DNA of 37,461 nucleotides from CAZGMN01 sp964526905 (GTDB lineage Bacteria > Acidobacteriota > Aminicenantia > Aminicenantales > Aminicenantaceae), in NCBI GenBank assembly GCA_964526905.1, contig CAZGMN010000004.1, forward strand, positions 1-37,461, in the 5' to 3' direction. A model generated the notes under the pieces. The model was not told the origin of the DNA and did no database searches. It saw only the letters and a program-made list of their open reading frames with translations. This document shows positions 34,314 to 37,461 of the stretch, piece after piece (the first letter of the stretch is position 1; each line of letters opens with the position of its first letter). The position numbers were made by a program, and so were the translations under genes.

Positions 34314-36509
34314 TTATTGCCGGCCTTTCAATCTTCTCTTGTAAAACCTGACAGACAAAACTGAAAGGGCGAGAATCAAGGCGACTGCGACTGCGGTGAT
34401 GAAAGGTCCAAATCGAAGCATCGTGTAGCTGAGCGCAATGAAAGGAAGGAGTATTAACCGCGCGCCGATTTTCATGGCCTTATTCTTCGAAATAAAATTC
34501 GCTGCGGCAGGAGAATATCTGTAGTAAAAATTAACAATCTTCCTCCCAAGGCTATGAGGGATAAGGTATTTGTCTCTAAAATCCCTTAAGCTCTTCACGC
34601 AGGGATGCGAAGAAGAGCCATAAGCTGTAGTGGCAATGAAGCAGCCCTTTTTCTTTTCCCCTCCCTTCTCCTCAGGGCTGAAACTGGCCGTAATCGATTT
34701 ATCTGAATCCATAGTTATTGTTATCGGATTAGTTGTGCCTGAGGCACTTCCACTCCAGCCGCTAAATTTATATCCACTATTCGGTACGGCTTCTATCGAG
34801 ACTTCTGTCCAGGAATTATAGGCGTATGTTCCCGGTGAAGGGTTCGTGGTTCCGCCTGTTCCGGCCGATATCGTCAAATTGTATTGAATGAATGACGCCG
34901 CGTAATCCTGATTTATCTGGTCAGAAGCAACATTAGAATAAGTTCTGCTCGATGGGTCGAAAGTAAAGCCCGTCCGCGACGGTGTTACAACTCCTGACCA
35001 TCCATTCTTCACTTTCGCACTATAATAACCCGTGTCATCCGTTACTGGACTGCCTTCTAAGCCCTTCATCACTACCTTGCTCAAACCTTCTGTCACTGCC
35101 GCCGAGTCCATTGCCTTGGCAACGCTGCTGCCGGCGAGAGTTACTCTTCCCGAAATCGAAATAGTGGCCCCGACTGCATCAAGCGCAGCCATGACATCAA
35201 GTCTTGGCCGAGTAAGTCCAGCGATATCAGTTATATAGACCGGCGATGTTTTCAGGGCTGTCTCCAATTCAGAAGACTGCAGACTCGGTTCCTTTTGTCT
35301 CAATATGGCGGCAGCCGCCGTAACATGAGGCGCAGCCATCGAAGTCCCGGTCTTTGATGTGCTTCCTCCACCCATAGCCGTTGAAATAATGCTGACTCCA
35401 GGAGCAAACAAATCGACAAGCTCAGAGCTGTTTGAAAAACTGGCGGCAGCATCTTTTTTATCTGAAGCACCTACAGCCATACAGCTTGATATGCATCCCG
35501 GCGCTGTTATCTGGCCGATAAGAGAGTCGTTCCCGGCAATAGCAATGCAGAGGATTCCTATCTCTCGAAGGTTGTCGATGGCGCAGGCAAGGTCCATCGT
35601 CCAGGCATTGGAATCATCACAAACACCGTTGAATTTCGCATAGGTATAAAGGCTCATATTGACGGCATCGACATCCGGCCTGTTGTTTAATATCCAATCA
35701 AGGGCCGCGACAATATCGGATGAGCTATAAAAAGAGTTATTTGAATCCAGAACTTTTATGGCGACTATCTTTGAATCCGGAGCAATCCCCTTAGGCGCTG
35801 TATTTCCATCTCCGGTAATTATTCCAATCACATGAGTGCCGTGGCCATGGTCATCCTCGGCGCTGCCAGTCCCGGCCTGCTCGCTTGTACCGTTCGGACA
35901 ACGGCCGCCAGCAGGGTTATAACAAAAGCAATGTTCATCAATTAAGGCTCCAGCAAGATTTGGGTGGTCTGAATCTATGCCGGAGTCCAGAACTGCCACT
36001 ATCTTGCCCAATCCCGTAAGGCCCAGGTTATGAGCTTGATCGGCATTGATCAGAGGCCGGCTGTCGTCTAACCCCCCTTTTCCTCCCACGTCAAGGTCAA
36101 TCCGCCGCACTCTGGGATTTGAGGCGAGCTGATACAAAACGTCAACAGACCTGATTCGAAGCCCTAACCCCGGGACAGATTTGAAACGATGGGTCAGAGT
36201 ATAGCCTGCGGGATCGAGCCCATCCAACACAGATTGCTGAAGGTCTGCAATCACAGAATTGTATTTTTCTATTTCAGAGCTGCAGAAGCGCACTTCCGGC
36301 AAATAGAGTGCGACAGCCACTGAAATTTCTGAAAGTTGATTCAGGGCAGCAATGACTTCATCACCGATAACAGCAGACGTTTCAACTTGGGAAGATGTTA
36401 GGGCGGGAGATGGCAGACCTGTTGGCAATATCAATATGAAACACGGCCCTAAACACAAACTGAAAATGAATAATCTTAAGATTAGGGCTTTATTTTTACG
36501 ATAACTCAT
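34314..36509 (-). CDS. secreted S8 (subtilisin) peptidase with InlB-type repeat and CFI-box C terminus
   Basis: Starting at the ATG at 36509 (MSYRKNKALILRLFIFSLCLG, a signal peptide) the protein has 731 aa. The catalytic triad is Asp175 (VLDSGIDSDHP), His223 (HGHGTHV) and Ser390 (GTSMAAPH), with oxyanion Asn327 (IAGND). After the peptidase domain come a beta-sandwich (about 450-540) and an InlB_B-like repeat (GYKFSGWSG then a TITMDSDKSITASF-type end). Then a Gly/Lys linker leads to CFIATTAYGSSSHPCVKSLRDFRD, the CFI-box C-terminal module, followed by two hydrophobic helices and a basic end (KRRLKGRQ). An in-frame ATG at 36614 overlaps the probable promoter and is disfavoured. The C-terminal module is thought to be a sorting or anchoring signal, but its machinery is unknown. 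Confidence 0.85.
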   Translation of the reverse strand: MSYRKNKALILRLFIFSLCLGPCFILILPTGLPSPALTSSQVETSAVIGDEVIAALNQLSEISVAVALYLPEVRFCSSEIEKYNSVIADLQQSVLDGLDPAGYTLTHRFKSVPGLGLRIRSVDVLYQLASNPRVRRIDLDVGGKGGLDDSRPLINADQAHNLGLTGLGKIVAVLDSGIDSDHPNLAGALIDEHCFCYNPAGGRCPNGTSEQAGTGSAEDDHGHGTHVIGIITGDGNTAPKGIAPDSKIVAIKVLDSNNSFYSSSDIVAALDWILNNRPDVDAVNMSLYTYAKFNGVCDDSNAWTMDLACAIDNLREIGILCIAIAGNDSLIGQITAPGCISSCMAVGASDKKDAAASFSNSSELVDLFAPGVSIISTAMGGGSTSKTGTSMAAPHVTAAAAILRQKEPSLQSSELETALKTSPVYITDIAGLTRPRLDVMAALDAVGATISISGRVTLAGSSVAKAMDSAAVTEGLSKVVMKGLEGSPVTDDTGYYSAKVKNGWSGVVTPSRTGFTFDPSSRTYSNVASDQINQDYAASFIQYNLTISAGTGGTTNPSPGTYAYNSWTEVSIEAVPNSGYKFSGWSGSASGTTNPITITMDSDKSITASFSPEEKGGEKKKGCFIATTAYGSSSHPCVKSLRDFRDKYLIPHSLGRKIVNFYYRYSPAAANFISKNKAMKIGARLILLPFIALSYTMLRFGPFITAVAVALILALSVLSVRFYKRRLKGRQ

Positions 36510-36609
36510 TTTTAAATATAGGGAATCTCTGGAGTAGAAAAATTTTTTCTTCGTATCGCTGCTTGAGCAAACATCTGCGCTCTGATATTTCCTCGTCCCC
36601 TTGCTGTCT

Positions 36610-36639
36610 ATCATAAATCATGAAGAACTAGGATTTCAA
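36610..36639 (-). promoter_or_regulatory. putative promoter of the S8 peptidase gene
   Basis: On the minus strand, TTGAAA (36634-36639), an 18-nt spacer and TATGAT (36610-36615). It lies in the gap after murJ and overlaps the upstream ATG at 36614, which supports the internal start at 36509. No Shine-Dalgarno is obvious before 36509. Confidence 0.4.
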
Positions 36640-36685
36640 GTCAAGCCTTCTCTCTAAAACAGGCGGCTCATCTTCCGCTTCTGTC

Positions 36686-37461
36686 TCAGCTTCTGGTAAA
36701 CCTTCTTAGATACTCTTTTGCCTCTTCAATGCCTAAAACCAGGCAGGCAGCATAAAAAAGAATCAGGGCCACAGCGCCGCAAAAAACAAAGCGCAAGACT
36801 GTGGCCAGGAAAGAAATTCCTGTCATCTTGAGCAGATATCCATTCAGCATCCATCCGGCCAAGCCGCCCAGTGCTGAGGTCAGCGCCAGGGCCATGAAAT
36901 AGCCGATAAAAGGCCTTAGTTCGAACTTCCCGATTTTCTTGGGCAGAAAGAAAAAGAGAATGGCAATATTGACCAAGGCTGAGATTGTTGTCGACAAGGG
37001 GAAGGCGCGGAAACCCATGACCCACATCAGGCTGATGTTCAAGACGAGATTTACACCGATCGAGGCAAAGCTGGCGTACATCGGCGTCTTTGCATCCTTG
37101 TAGGCATAGAAGACCGCAGCCACATTCCTCAGGCCCGCCATGAAAGGAATACCGATGATGTAAAGAACCAAAGCCTGGGCAGTGGCAGAGCTGTCATAAG
37201 CTGTGAATTTTCCATGCTGGAAGATGATGCTCGTTATCGGCAGAGAGAGGAAGGCAATGACGACCGAGGTGGGAACGGTTAGAAAAAAGACCATCTTCAG
37301 CGAATCGAATAAAGTCTTGCGGATCTCTTCTAAGTTGCCTTCGGTGACGAATCTTGACAGCGTGGGGAGGGCAACGGCTCCGACCGCAATTCCAAATAAG
37401 CCTAAGGGAAGATGCATGACCCTGAAGGCATAATTCAGCCAGGTCAGGCTTCGCTCTTCAA
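36686..37461 (-). CDS. murJ: lipid II flippase MurJ, C-terminal part (5' partial)
   Basis: The frame is open to the right edge and shows the C-terminal 258 codons. The segment WLNYAFRVMHLPLGLFGIAVGAVALPTLSRF is the MurJ/MviN signature (compare LYYADRLxQLPLGVFGVAxGTVLLPxLSR). Further down are the GKF and YKDAKTPMYAS motifs and a series of hydrophobic helices. MurJ flips lipid II across the inner membrane for peptidoglycan synthesis. The N-terminal half lies beyond the window. It is followed on the same strand by the S8 peptidase gene. Confidence 0.93.
   Translation of the reverse strand, partial: EERSLTWLNYAFRVMHLPLGLFGIAVGAVALPTLSRFVTEGNLEEIRKTLFDSLKMVFFLTVPTSVVIAFLSLPITSIIFQHGKFTAYDSSATAQALVLYIIGIPFMAGLRNVAAVFYAYKDAKTPMYASFASIGVNLVLNISLMWVMGFRAFPLSTTISALVNIAILFFFLPKKIGKFELRPFIGYFMALALTSALGGLAGWMLNGYLLKMTGISFLATVLRFVFCGAVALILFYAACLVLGIEEAKEYLRRFTRS

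Noticed and set aside
36510..36614. 35-residue extension of the S8 peptidase to the ATG at 36614
   Set aside because: It would place polar residues before the signal peptide, and its ATG lies inside a probable -10 box.
1..37461. CRISPR arrays, tRNA/rRNA genes, prophage or complete insertion sequences
   Set aside because: No regularly spaced direct repeats, no tRNA-like cloverleaf ends and no transposase or phage genes were seen; this was by eye only.

Overview
The window is a stretch of bacterial chromosome with a housekeeping core (about 0.7-18.7 kb) followed by an accessory half. The organism is Gram-negative in envelope type: it carries a complete Kdo (lipopolysaccharide inner-core sugar) pathway, a proteobacterial-length YidC, MurJ and lipoprotein signals. 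The combination of CarD, the order rpmH-rnpA-yidD-yidC-jag-mnmE-mnmG-parA-parB-bactofilin running straight into the Kdo genes, secreted M16 and S8 peptidases and moderate GC would fit an Acidobacteriota or Aminicenantes-like lineage. That assignment is an inference from gene content only.

Layout. At 1-750 the 3' end of an alpha/beta-hydrolase gene with a C-terminal membrane anchor runs into the last 57 codons of a pdxA gene, a broken junction. At 742-2976 (minus strand) lies an operon carD-corC/hlyC-smpB. It faces rpmH-rnpA-yidD-yidC-jag (plus strand) across a compact pair of back-to-back sigma70-type promoters. mnmE follows from its own promoter, then mnmG, a parS site embedded in the mnmG stop codon, parA, parB and a bactofilin. 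From 11.4 to 16.1 kb come kdsB, pyrG, kdsA, kdsD and kdsC, almost all overlapping or abutting. They make Kdo-8-P from arabinose-5-P and activate Kdo with CTP, and the CTP synthase sits in the same run. ParB-family proteins also use CTP. A phosphomannomutase/phosphoglucomutase and a GDP-mannose pyrophosphorylase (16.2-18.7 kb) follow.

The accessory half holds an unassigned GHKL (Bergerat-fold) ATPase, a large secreted M16 zinc peptidase with two terminator-like hairpins after it, a PPC/DUF296 protein, a MITE-like repeat of about 240 bp, a radical SAM protein with a probable B12-binding domain, a chagasin-like (I42) protease-inhibitor lipoprotein, a beta-propeller lipoprotein overlapping a small P-loop kinase, a secreted LacZ-type beta-galactosidase split by a one-base deletion, a Ca2+-type P-type ATPase, a secreted subtilase with a CFI-box C terminus, and the C-terminal half of MurJ at the right edge.

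The most notable sequence-level signals are: the apparently leaderless promoters of carD and mnmE (the predicted +1 falls on or next to the start codon and no Shine-Dalgarno is present); the parS site overlapping a coding end and lying beside the parA start; the truncated pdxA; and the orphan GHKL ATPase. No tRNA, rRNA, CRISPR array or complete insertion sequence was seen.
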